Below, in pieces: positions 34,201-46,223 of a DNA stretch of 64,000 bases (its first letter is position 1; the number at the start of each line of letters is the position of its first letter). The DNA is from Tieghemostelium lacteum (taxonomy: Eukaryota; Evosea; Eumycetozoa; Dictyosteliales; Raperosteliaceae): NCBI GenBank assembly GCA_001606155.1, contig LODT01000028.1, positions 278,735-342,734 of the forward strand. Direction: 5' to 3'. The translations under genes and the position numbers were made by a program. The notes beneath the pieces were generated by a model. It saw nothing but the letters and a program-made list of their open reading frames with translations, ran no database searches and was not told the DNA's origin.

Positions 34201-37200
34201 ACATAAAATTCAATAATCTACCAGTGGGGTATAAATGGACTACTCAATATGCTAGTTCTCCAAATGGTATATTTAACCTCTATGAATCAAAACCAAATGA
34301 ACACACTGGAATTACTGATAATTTTAAATTGGCAATTGGTCAACATGGAGTTAGACCAACATCGACTATTGACAATCTACCAGATCATTATGTAAATGAT
34401 AACATAGATGCAGGTATCATTCCAGGTACCAAAGTGAACCCTGATTCTTTTGGAATAGGTAGATATATATGGATAGATTCCAACCAAAACCAAATGAGAG
34501 ATTCAAATGAACAAGGTGTACAAGGTATTAAAGTAATGCTACTAAATCGTGATGGTAGTTTGGCTACTAATATTCAAGGACTTACAGTACAACCAGTGTA
34601 CACTGATGAATATGGTCGTTATTACTTTGATAATCTTTCAGCTGGTACCTACCAAATTCAATTCAAAAATCTTCCAAGTGGATATAATTTTATTAGATCT
34701 GGACCTCCACATCCATTCTATCTTACTGGTAGAACTCCACTATTTAATCTCACTAAATCAACATCAACAGGTAGAAAGAAAGAAATCCAACCAATTTCAG
34801 TAAAAACACAACTCGATTCAAATAAAGTTTCCACTGATACTTTTGAATCCATTACAACTTTAACTGATTTAATACCATACCTATTTACACTTTCTATTGG
34901 TAGTATTAGCAGCTCTATATCAACAACCACAACTATAATTGAATATGATAGTCATGATACAGCAACATCTAAATCAGGTGAATCTTTTAGTACTATTGTT
35001 ACCCAAGTATCGACTACAACCACAACAAGTGGTGGACAAAATCCAAATGTTTACCCAGATTTTCCTGATTTAACAGGTATCTCATTACACACTGGTGCAA
35101 ATTGGGAGATATATCCACCACCTCCAGTAGGTTATTCCGATCAGTTTGAATCATTACCAGGTTCATCTAAACTTAGTGATGCAAAAGCTGATTTTATGGA
35201 TCTTACTAGAAATGCAGGTTTAATGCCATCGCTAAGTTTTGGTGTTGGTGATTGTGTATACTATTTAGATTCAAATGGTACAAAACAATTTATTGCCAAT
35301 ATAACCGCTATTATAACAGATATCTATGGAGGTGATGTAACAGATCAGAGTGGAAATATACCAATGGTTGCAACAACAGATGAAAATGGTAGATATTTAA
35401 TTGATAATCTCAAACCAGGTTTATATAAAGTTATTTGGGGTAACCTTCCAGCTGGATTTAAATATAAACAACCAGAAACAGGTGTCCAATCGTTTCTATT
35501 AGATAGAACATCGCCTACGGTACGTGCTACTCAAGTTACTGATTTTTCACCACTATCTGTACTCTTTGACCCCACAGTAGATTTGGAACTTAGTCCTCCA
35601 TCTATATTTGCAATTGGAGATATGGTTTGGGAGGACAGAAATGGGGATGGGTTTAGAGCATTTGATGATCCACCTGTTACCGGTGCAATTATTGAGCTTA
35701 TGGATGGAAGAGGCTTAAACTATGCTTCCAATAAATTTGGTATACCTTTAGATCCTGTGACTACTGATAGCACTGGTGTCTACTATTTTGATAATTTAGC
35801 TGAAGGTACCTATGTAGTTAGATTCACTCCACCTCCTGGATACCAATTTACAGCACAACTAGGGGTTGGCAAACCAGGATCAGGGTATCAATCATTCAGT
35901 TCAGCACCTAATAAAACAGGTTATACACATCCTATATATTTATCTCCAGTTGCTAATGGTATCACTATCATAAGTCCACCTCTTAAAACCAAGAATATCA
36001 AAGCTACTGCAGGTAACTTTAATATTGATGCTGGTTTGACTCAAAAGAGGACAAATGTAGATACATTTACTCTAGGACGTTGGGTATTTATAGATGAGAA
36101 TGCAAATGGAGAGAAAGATTCAGGAGATACCCCTGTTGCAAATGTAACAGTTTCAATATTTTCAATCGATGGCTCTCCTATATATGATGAATCAGGTCAA
36201 ATTGTTAAACCTGTGTTATCAAATGACCAAGGTGAATATAGATTTACAGATGTTTTATCTGGAACCTATCAATTACAATTCTCAGGAATTCCAGATGGGT
36301 ACACCTTTTCACCGATGTTTTCTCCATCAGTTGCTACTGGAATCACAAATGAAGTTAATTTCTATTTTAATTCACCAAATGTACAATTGGCTAAACCTAG
36401 TGATAATGTCACTACCAAATATGTTGATTTTACTATAAATTCAGGACTTGTTCCATCTGCTACTTTGGCAATTGGCGATCTTGTTTGGTATGATATGAAT
36501 GGAGATGGTATCTATCAAACTGATAGTGAACCAGGTGCAAGAAATATCATAGTAACTCTGACCAATACCCAACTGAATCAGGTTAGTCAAACTATAACTG
36601 ATAGTAAAGGTAGATATATTTTTGATAATCTTCAAACTGGTGTATATAAACTACAATTTAGATCACAGTATTCCTCAATTCAAACATCACCTATATTCAG
36701 AGGTAATACTACCAATGATACCAACAAAGCTGTTAATGGTCAAATTCTAGATATTCAACTATCACAATTCTTTGATGTACAAGAAACATTACCTGCTGAT
36801 GGTTTAATAGCTCAGTATATCAATAATATACAGGATGTTGGTATATTGAAACCGTATCTATACAGTGTAGGTCAAATGGTGTGGTTGGATGAAAATAAGA
36901 ATTCCATAATCGATGATAATGAGAATGGAATAGCTAATGTAACTGTATCCCTACGAAGAACACAAGATTCATTGACATCAGTGTACACTGATATATTTGG
37001 TAACCTATTAACTGCAAATTCAAATGAAACTGGGCATTATTGGATAAATTTTATTGAGGCTGGTTACTATGTAGCTTCATTTACTAATTTACCAAAAGGT
37101 CATGAATTTACACTACAAGATAAAGATTCTTCTGCCAGTGCTATTGGATGGAGTTATCTAATTAAATTGGTTCAGAATGAATCAAATATCTATGATAGTA

Positions 37201-40200
37201 CAATAGATAAGGGTGCAAAAAATGCAACTTATGTAAACAGATACATCAATGCTGGTTTAATTGACCAATTGAATCAATTAAAAACTTATAAACTCAGCGG
37301 ACATGTTTACATGGACATGAATAGAAATGGTAAATTTGATATAGGTGAAACTTTGGTTAAGGGTATCAATGTAACACTTTTGGATAAATTTGGAAATCCA
37401 TCTATGGATAGATACCAGAAACATGTACCTATAATCCAAACTAATGATCAAGGTTACTATCAATTTAAAAATCTTCTAGAAGGTATATATCAGGTTCAGT
37501 TTGATGGTACAACAGCTCCAAGGTACATGTATTATTCACCAATAGACCAAAATAACAATAATAGAAGTTTGATTAGTGGTATACAATTAACTCAGAGTAA
37601 TTCGAATATAACTGATCTACCATTTACTGATATAGATCAGCTTATACTAAATGACCAAAATGCAGGGTTAGTACGAGTTTCCACATTTTCTGTTGGAGAT
37701 CGTATCATTCCAAATTATTTATCTACAGTTTTGGAGAGTTCTAGATATAATGGAAGTGGTATAACTGTGAAACTTCTCAAGAATGGATTGTCTACTAATG
37801 ATATTAATGGATTACCTGTAGCCCCACAAACCGTTGGAAGTGATGGTATATTTCTATTTACTGAAATTCCAGAAGATGCAGGATATTCACTCAGTTTTAG
37901 TAATATTCCACCAGAGTGGATATATGAACCACTTCGTCAGACAAATTTCCCATTTGATAGAACTTATTCTACTTCATTTTTTGATTTACCAAATCCCAAT
38001 TCATTAGTAAATGTAACTGATGGAAATAGATATGATCTCAGTAGAGATATTGTAATTACACCTGTTATTCTGGGAATTGGTGATTTGGCATTCCTCGATC
38101 TTGATGATAGTGGTACCCAATTAGTACCTGCAGCACCAATGTCCAATATCAGTGTACAATTATTAGGTGCAAATAAGCAACCAGTTACAGATGCTTTTGG
38201 TAATTTAGTTAAAATACAGAAAACTGATTCTCAGGGATTCTATAATTTCCAATCACTTTTACCTGGAAATTATAGAGTATATTTCTCATTACCCGATGGA
38301 TATGCTTACTGTAAGAGATTCTCAGGAGGTGATCAATCATTAGACTCTAACATCGATGCTAATGGCATGAGTAATTTGGTATCACTTGATAGTAGTTCAC
38401 CAACTCTTTCTTTATATCCTGGTCAAAATAGACAGATAAATATTGCAAGTGATAATTCAGTTGATGGAGGTTTTATTCAGTTGATTCCAGCTGGGTTTAT
38501 TACAGGAATGTCATTTATTGATTACAATTCAGATGGTTTATATAATTCCAGAGATCGTCCTTATCCAAATATGACAGTTACTCTCTATGATAGAGAGATG
38601 GTTGTTAGTCAAACTGTAACTGATCAAAATGGGCAATATTCATTTATCAATTTGGATATTGGAAAGAATTATCAGGTTTTGTTTTCATTAGCTCCCTATC
38701 CATATAAAGCTACTTTGACTCCTGGTGGAAGAGGTGGATATATGCAACTGCCAAAAGCTAGTCAAACTGATGTCAATATTGGTATAAATATTCCATATTA
38801 TCACTGTCAAGACAACCCTGAAGTCATTTTAACATGTTTTGCAAGAGATGATGCAGGTGTTGTTGCTCCAGATTATAATGAAACTATTTTGGTATCATTC
38901 CCTTACAATAGCTACAGTGACGTTTCAGGTGACTACAGTTTTGGTAGAAAACAATCATGGTTGCAATATTACCAAACTGGATCTATATTTGGAGTTGCTT
39001 ATGATAGAGCTGAGGGTGTTGTATATACCACCCCATTCCTCAAACAAGGTACCGTTGAAGCTACCCCAGGCCGTATCTATAGACATTACTCTCCTGGAAA
39101 CTTTAGTGTATTCTTAGATGTCAATGTCTTACTTGGCAACCAGTACACTATCAACTCTAAAAGTGGTGGATTTGAAATTGGATATGTCTATTTTAGAAAA
39201 TTTGGTGACATAGATATAGTTGATGACTTTCTCTATGCAACTGTACTCAGTAAGAACACAATATTGAAAATACCATTGCGTGTCCAGTCAGTTAAAAAAA
39301 AGGATATTACTATTCTACAAGTTAAACATATTTGTCCAGGAGGTCCAAATGATTTCCAAATTGCAGCTCTAGGATATGACGGTGAGAATATGTATGTCGG
39401 TGGTGTTTGTACTGGAATTACTGGGAATTCATCTTCTAACACACTAGGTGTTATTAAAAAAATCAATAAGGAATTTACAAACTATACTGATGCACTTATA
39501 TTCTCATTTGACTATCCTAGAGGGTACCTTCAATGTTATTCAATCAGGGGTAAAATGCAATGCTACCCGTACCAAAGAGCAACCTGGAATCAGTGGCCTT
39601 GGACTAGTGATAGATTGGCTTTGGGTTCATCTTTCTGGCCACATCCACAGATATTTGACCTTACATTTATCGGGTATCAGGGTAACATGGTTATATCAAT
39701 TAGAGATCGTGAAGCTGATTTCTATAATAACATTCCTGCAGGTGACATTCTCTATGCTTGTAAAGATTCCAAAGGTCAATATCAACTAGAGTCAGGTGGA
39801 TCTTGTGGAAATCTCATAGGTGCACATGTGGGTGCTTCTGGTGGAGAAGGATCTGGAAACTTTGTTCCAGAAGGTCCTGGAAACGGTGAGTTTTTTGATG
39901 ATAACTTTGTAAGTTGGCCTACTCAATGGGTACATGATGAGACAATGTGGGGAACTGCTGTCCATTTACCTGGAACAACAGAAGTTATGAGCACAGGTTA
40001 CGATCTTAATGGTATTAACCAAGGTACAGTTTTAAGATTATCTACACTCAATGGCAGTAAAATCTCAGGATTTATAGTGTACCAAAAAGGAGGTTCATTT
40101 ACTAAATTAAATGGGCTTGGTGATATAGATATCATGTGTGAATTACCTCCAACCTATATCGGAAATCTTGTATGGGATGATTTGAATGGTAACGGTCTTC

Positions 40201-40517
40201 AAGATTCACAAGAACCTGGTATTTCCAACGTTACTATAGACCTTTATTACACTGCCAACAACACATTCTATCAAAACACCACTACCAATAGCCTTGGTAA
40301 CTATATATTTAAAGTGAGTCCAAATGTTGGATACACAACATATGTCCGTATTCCACCACTCTATAAAGCAACTATACAATATTCACAATACAAAGGAAAA
40401 GCTATTGATCCCATTTTTCTAAATTCAAAGATTGATTCTAATGGTACCTCAATAATACCTCCCATTTCATATGGTGAAAATATAGTTAATAATGATGCAG
40501 GTTTAATATCAATCTAA
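31242..40517 (+). CDS. Colossin-like giant secreted protein with SdrD-B-type repeats
   Basis: Two exons, 31242-31529 and 31602-40517, joined in phase 0 (GTAATA donor); 3067 residues. A signal peptide opens the protein (I-I-L-V-I-T-V-I-L-I-L-D-L). A beta-sandwich-like N-terminal domain follows, then a Cys-rich region of C-P-x-G-x-x-C units (about residues 190-395) and a Thr/Ser/Pro linker. From residue 498 on I count about fifteen SdrD-B-like units with the signature G-D-x-V-W-x-D-x-N-x-x-G...G-x-Y-x-F-D-N-L...G-x-Y-x-V-x-F. Two units (near 35.2 and 37.7 kb) are degenerate. Before the last unit lies a non-repeat stretch of about 430 residues. This is the architecture of dictyostelid colossins. 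There is no C-terminal membrane helix, so it is probably matrix or secreted. D-x-N-x-D-G loops suggest calcium binding. Confidence 0.9.
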
Positions 40518-40610
40518 AATCCAACATTGTATTAATAAATTTAAATGCAAATCATGTAAAACAAATTATTTTTTTATTTAATTTTTCACTTTTTTTTCCG
40601 ATTTGATATT

Positions 40611-41921
40611 ATGCAAAACTATGATTTTCAAACAATTTTACAACAAATAAATAAACAAATCAATGAGAAAAAGAATCTAGAGGATCAAGAAATTAATAAA
40701 GGTAAACGAGTGGTGGCATTTGCCAAACAACAAGAGGCATTTGATTATGATCAAAAATCAGGATTATTATACAACAAATTTTTTAGTAAAGAAATTGGTA
40801 AAGATGGAAAGAGAGAGTTTTATGTTGGTTACTATGAAGATTTTTGGGATTTAATGATAAAATCAAGAGATTTTGAAAGAAATTACTATGAGCTTATTAA
40901 AGAAGGTTCAAATTGTCATTTATATTTGGATATAGAGTATCAAAGAGATGTAAACAAGGAACTATTGAATAATGATCATGATGAGTTGATTGTAGATCTA
41001 CTCATACAGAGACTGTGTGAGGAGTTTAAATATGTATTTGGTTTAGATGTAACTAGAAAGAACTTTTTAGATTTGGATTCAAGTTCGAATGTAAAGTTCT
41101 CTAGACATTTGATATGTAAAATCACTGGTTACTGTTGGCCTAATAATGAGATTATGGGTATGTTTATCAATGATTTTATTGATAAATTGACACTAGAGAA
41201 ACCTGTTAACTCTCAAGTGGCTCAATTGTTATTTGTAATGAATGCAAGTAACCAAGTTGTATCTATAATAGATAAAGGTGTATACACTAAAAATAGAAAC
41301 TTTAGACTCTATCTCTCAAGTAAATATGGTAAAATACAACCATTAATACTGAGTAAAACCAATCAATATCCATTTAATAGTGATAGTCCTACTGAAAAAG
41401 AGATATTCTATCATTCACTGATATGTAATATCGATGATTTTAATAGTACTTTTAAAACACTTGTTTATCCACCTCCAATTCCATTGGATAAGATTTTAGA
41501 TAAATCCTCAAGTCCAACGAAAAGATTTACAAATAACAATAATAGTAGTAGTCCCTATAAGAAACTTCCAAGTAGTACATCATCACCATATCCCGATATA
41601 GATGCATATATAAAAACTGAACTTATAAATAGAGGTGGTGTATCAGGTTGGATAAAATCAATTACAACCGACGCATCATTTATAAACTATCAAATTGGTG
41701 GTAACAAGTATTGTGAAAATATTAAAAGACAACACAAAAGCAATCATATTTATTTCATTGTAAATCTCTCTAAAAAGACCTTAGTTCAAAGATGTTTTGA
41801 CCCAGATTGTAAAAACTTTATTTCCAATCCTATTGATATTCAATCCTATTTACCATCGAGTGAACTCAAACCTCTAGATATTGATTTTGATAATTACGAA
41901 TTTGATGATGAAATAAAATAA
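40611..41921 (+). CDS. primpol: PrimPol (DNA-directed primase/polymerase)
   Basis: Single exon of 436 residues. Archaeo-eukaryotic primase superfamily enzyme that primes and bypasses lesions at stalled forks in nucleus and mitochondria. Motif I is D107-I-E109 in H-L-Y-L-D-I-E-Y. Motif II is S164-R-H166. Motif III Asp221 sits ahead of V-Y-T-K-N-R-N-F-R-L-Y. The C-terminal zinc motif is Cys368, His375, Cys395, Cys400 with the expected spacing. All catalytic and zinc ligands are therefore intact. It is shorter than the human protein (560) because it lacks a long C-terminal tail, so an RPA-binding motif is not evident. Its stop lies only 12 bp from the end of the convergent neighbour. Confidence 0.95.
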   Translation: MQNYDFQTILQQINKQINEKKNLEDQEINKGKRVVAFAKQQEAFDYDQKSGLLYNKFFSKEIGKDGKREFYVGYYEDFWDLMIKSRDFERNYYELIKEGSNCHLYLDIEYQRDVNKELLNNDHDELIVDLLIQRLCEEFKYVFGLDVTRKNFLDLDSSSNVKFSRHLICKITGYCWPNNEIMGMFINDFIDKLTLEKPVNSQVAQLLFVMNASNQVVSIIDKGVYTKNRNFRLYLSSKYGKIQPLILSKTNQYPFNSDSPTEKEIFYHSLICNIDDFNSTFKTLVYPPPIPLDKILDKSSSPTKRFTNNNNSSSPYKKLPSSTSSPYPDIDAYIKTELINRGGVSGWIKSITTDASFINYQIGGNKYCENIKRQHKSNHIYFIVNLSKKTLVQRCFDPDCKNFISNPIDIQSYLPSSELKPLDIDFDNYEFDDEIK

Positions 41922-41932
41922 TATTATAAAGG

Positions 41933-43421
41933 TTATTTTTTATTTTGGAACAATTTAGTGATAAATGATGTTTTTTCAGTACAATACTTTGAAACTTTAG
42001 ATTTTGTTTCTTTCTCCACTGGGTATTTACAATGAGCTATAAGATCTTCACATAGCTTTTTCTTATCACCTAGTTGCATTGAAACAAACTTGTATTCTTT
42101 AAAAATATATTTAATTAACTTTCTATTGTTACCTTCAATTGCTGTCTGTAAAGCTCTCAAAGATATCACTGAATTTTTAAATCTGTTTAAAATATGTTTT
42201 ACCATGGATACTGATCCTTTAAAACATATCTTTTCAATGATAGTTGAAAGATTCTTTTCACAATATTCATAGAATCTTTCAATATACATACTAACAATTT
42301 CTTCTTTATCTGAATAAGATAGGAATAGAATTTCAATGAAACTTTCATGACAATATAATTCCTGTGCCAATATTCTTTGTTTCTTTAGAATATCTAATAG
42401 TACTGCAAAATGTTTGTGTCTTAACATGAAATATAATGATAGCTCATTTCCTTTTCTGAGTTCACTCTGGTGATATCCAAATTCCTTGTGAATTGTATTT
42501 ATCCATATACTTATAACACTCAAGATATACTTATTTCCAAACACTTCACGGAATAACTTAATATCCAAAGGTCTGTCTCTTTTTACAATTTGAAATACCC
42601 CATCAATTTCTTTTGGTTCTTTTCGTAAGTTATCTGTGAATTTTACATTAACTTCTGTGTCTACAGCCATTTCATATGGATATTGTCTTGTATATATATA
42701 AAGTTAATATCAATGTAGATCAGAATTAGAGCAAAGGTACCTACTTATAAATCTTTTGTTCAACTTGAGCATAAAACAAATCTGTAAACAAGTGATTTGT
42801 ATATTGATTAGCACCTGGATACAATGATAGTTGTATGGGTGGGTTATCAGGATCTAGTTTCAAAATATCACCTGCTATGTTATCTATGATATCTTTAGAC
42901 TCATTTTGATACATTGAAGAGGTATGTCCAATCAGATAGAATTTACTGACATCTTCAGGACAATATCTTGCAATTTCACAATAATAATGTCTAAATATAT
43001 TAGTATTTGGTGATATTGAATATGGATTTGTGGTAAGGAAACATAATGCTATACTTTGTCTTTTATGATGACTTGGAAGTACGTTGTTTCTCCTGTACTT
43101 TGGTAGTCCTCTATAATCAAGGAAATCAAGTCTAATTTGGAACCCAGTAGTTAAAATATATTTTAAAAAGTACTATATTATTGTTAATATCGAAATAATG
43201 TACTATTTAGTCAGACTAATGTAATTAATTACCAATTCATTACTTGAACCTTCCTCTGTAAAGTGATAATAAGGTTTACTTCCAATCAAATTGAATAACA
43301 CCTCAGTAAAGTGTTTTTGATCTTCTGGTAAGTTGACTTCTCGAAAAATCGCACCAACAAAGGGAGGGGGTGATAAATATTTATTTTTGGATGGTTTTGG
43401 TGGTTTTTGTATTAACATCAT
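41933..43421 (-). CDS. Ankyrin-like tandem paralog A
   Basis: Three exons: 43233-43421, 42745-43172 and 41933-42686; introns of 60 nt (GTAATT) and 58 nt (GTAGGT); 456 residues. Exon phases match those of paralog B exactly, which supports the joins. The first two exons encode a domain with conserved landmarks Y-I-L, Y-R-G, L-I-G-H-T-S and H-L-F-T-D-L-F-Y-A that I do not recognise. Exon 3 encodes helical repeats resembling degenerate ankyrin units (G-S-V-S-M-V-K-H-I-L, then G-N-N-R-K-L-I-K-Y-I). The family appears dictyostelid-specific. Function unknown. Confidence 0.75.
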
Positions 43422-43464
43422 GATATCAATTTATCAAATATCAAAAAAATCAAAATTTAGATAT

Positions 43465-44875
43465 TTATTTAAAGATTTTTGAAAGAAATGATCTATTTTC
43501 ACTACTGTACTTAGTTATGGTTTTTTTAATGTCTGCATTGAAACAATGTTTTAAGAGAATATCTCTAATCTTTTTCCTATCTTCATGAAACTGGGACATG
43601 AATTTACAATCCTTCAAAATGAATTTAATTAAATTCTTATTTTTACCATTAATAGCTTGTTGTACATCATCTACTCTAAATTTATATTCTTTAAATTTAC
43701 CAAATATATATTTGAAAATATTAACTGATGCTTTATCACATAAATAAAATATAATAGCTGGAAGATGATTTTCACAATATTCAGTAAATCTATCAATATA
43801 GAGTACCAAAACATCTTCATGATTAGAATAGAAGAGGAAAAGTATTTCCAAAAACTTTTCGTTGCAGTATAACTCTGGTACTAATTCTTTCTGGTTCGAT
43901 AATATATCAATTAAGGTATTGATATAGTTGTTGTGTAACATATAATACAATGATAATTGGTGAATTTTTCTGAGTTCACTCTGGTGGTATCCCAATTCCT
44001 TGTGAATAATAGGTATCCACTTTAGAATCTCTTGTCGAAGGTATTTATTTCTAAATACACCAAAAAACTGAGTCTCATTTGGGTGTGTTTTATCTTTTAC
44101 CTGATAAATACCATTTAAATCTCTATTTAAATCAGTATTGTGGTTGTAAACAATTTGAACATCTATATTTTTAAAAAATTGATTTCGACTAGTTTCAAAG
44201 TTAAAAATCAATAGCATAAGTCTTGATTACAATATTGTAATATACATACTCCATAGCTATGTGCTCAATTGTTGCATAAAATAGATCTGTAAACAGATGT
44301 GCTGTTGGAGAATCATTAAAATATAATGGTATTTGAATAGGTTTGTTGTAAGGGTCTAACTCTATAATTTCATCTTCAAGTGTTTTTACAAATTGTTGAG
44401 ATTTACAATGATTCTCTGGTGAGGTATGACCAATTAGAACTTGTAATTCAGTGCTATCAAGAGCATATCTATCTACATTTTGGTAATAGTATCTAAGTAA
44501 TTGTGTGTTTCTATCATAGGTCTCTGGGTCAGAAGTCACAAAACTGAATGCCATGTGTCTTCCTCTGTATAAACGAAATTGATTTTGATAATTTACATGA
44601 TTATTAATATGTTCTAGTATCTCTACACCAATTATTTTCCCATTACCTAGAATATATTGGAATTGATACTATTGTGGTCGTAATCATAATTAGTAAATGT
44701 TAGAAAATAGATAACCACATATATAAAGTATAAATACCAGTGGATCCATAGATCTATCCATGAATTTACTTTTCTGATACTTTTTACTACCAATCAATTG
44801 TAATATGAGATCAGATTGATATTGTTGGTGTTCACTAACATGAACATCATTAAATAGTAAACTAATTTTGTTCAT
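43465..44875 (-). CDS. Ankyrin-like tandem paralog B
   Basis: Three exons: 44738-44875, 44250-44668 and 43465-44188; introns of 69 nt (GTATTT) and 61 nt (GTATGT); 426 residues. It is the tandem partner of the gene at 41933-43421, in the same orientation, 44 bp upstream of it. Shared features include L-I-G-S-K at the end of exon 1, L-I-G-H-T-S and H-L-F-T-D-L-F-Y-A in exon 2, and G-Y-H-Q-S-E-L-R-K with the ankyrin-like helices in exon 3. Overall divergence is large, so the duplication is old. Function unknown. Confidence 0.75.
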
Positions 44876-45199
44876 TTAAAGTTGTATTTAATGCATTATC
44901 AATGCTGAAAGTAATTTTTTTTTGTTTTTTTTCTATCTTTTTTGAAAATATCCTAAGATGCTAAAATAACTGGAATCAATAACATTCAAATTAACTCTAT
45001 ATAAATCAATAATAATAAAATCAATATTGAAAAATAGAAACCAATAAAAAAGGAAGTGGTAAACAACAAGATTAAATGGTTGCTTCTGATGAAAATGATT
45101 TCTCTTATACCCTAGGACGAAAATGAAAATAATTTCCCTCCAAAATTTTAAAAAAAAGAATATTTTTAAAAATTTAATTTTAATTGATCACTAATAATC
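44876..45199. other. Divergent intergenic region
   Basis: 324 bp between paralog B and the coiled-coil gene. A/T-rich. A 16-codon ATG frame near 45075 ends quickly and looks random. Confidence 0.5.
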
Positions 45200-46057
45200 A
45201 TGACAACTCCAAATAAAAGAAAAAAGCATATACTTGATAGTGATGTTTCATTTACAAAATATAAATTTAGTTTGTATGTGTATTTTATATAGGCTATTCC
45301 AGTTGAAGTTGTTATATTAATAGAATATTTAATCACTACAAGTGAACCTGATAATTTAGAAGATGAATTATTTGAAATTGAAAATCAAAAGGAGGAAAAT
45401 AGATTGGAAAAAGAGAGATTAATTAAAATGGAAAACTCATTGTTATTGATAGATAAACAACAAAAGGAGAAAGAATTTCAATTGGAAGAAAAAGAATTTC
45501 AATTAGAAGAGAGTAAATTTCAATTGGAACAAGAGAAGAATCAATTAGAGATATCATCAGAAGAGTTAAAACTCATTATCAATGATATGGAATTGAAATC
45601 ACAATCACTAGTTGAAAGAGAAATTCAAATTAAACAAACTGAAATGGAACTCAACGAAAAGAAAAGAAAACTTCAAATCTTGGAGATGGATTTGAAAAAG
45701 AAAGAATCTGATTTCAAACTCCAAGAGAAACTTAAAGAAATTTCTCAGTTACAGGATTTAAATAAATCAGCAATGTTGAGTACCACAACCACAGATACTC
45801 CTTCAACAACCATTGAAAAACCAACTAGTTCAGTTACCAAAAAGGTTACAATTAGAAAATCTCTATTACCAAGTAACAATGTAAATTCTTCATCTTCCTC
45901 TTCTTCCACTGTACAAAAATCCAGTATCAGAAAATCTATATGTCCAACATCCTCAAATTTAAAAGAAAATAACATAAATACACTTTCAAAACCCTCTTCT
46001 TTGGCACAAAGAAGAATTTCAGTTATGCCATCTCAATCTAATCTTTTAATGAAATAA
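45200..46057 (+). CDS. Coiled-coil protein, 5' end uncertain
   Basis: The frame from 45293 to 46057 is open and strongly coding: a long Glu/Lys/Gln-rich coiled coil (roughly residues 40-190), then a Ser/Thr-rich tail with repeated R-K-S-x-x-P and R-I-S-V-M-P motifs. An ATG at 45200 is in the same frame but separated by one TAG at 45290-45292. An intron 45240-45302 (63 nt, GTGATG donor, TTCCAG acceptor) would remove it and give 264 residues. Alternatively translation starts at the ATG near 45429. The N-terminus is therefore unsettled. Basic S/T tails of this type often bind microtubules; that is speculation. Confidence 0.6.
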
Positions 46058-46223
46058 AAACCCTTTAAATAGATTTGTACAAGTTAAAACATCATAATGG
46101 AAATTTGCTTAGAAAACTTGGATTTTTAGTTTTTTTTGATTCACTTTTTTGCAACCCAAAACAATATCACACAATACCGCTTTTACAAAAAATTTATTGT
46201 AAATTGGTATAGTGGTGTAGGGA

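Noticed and set aside
43080-43172. Apparent frameshift in exon 2 of ankyrin-like paralog A
   Set aside because: It was an error in my first reverse complement; rereading the bases gives one continuous frame that aligns with paralog B.
45274-45292. A 19-nt intron with GTATGT and ATAG ends
   Set aside because: Far shorter than the other introns here (about 55-150 nt) and in the wrong phase for the coiled-coil frame.
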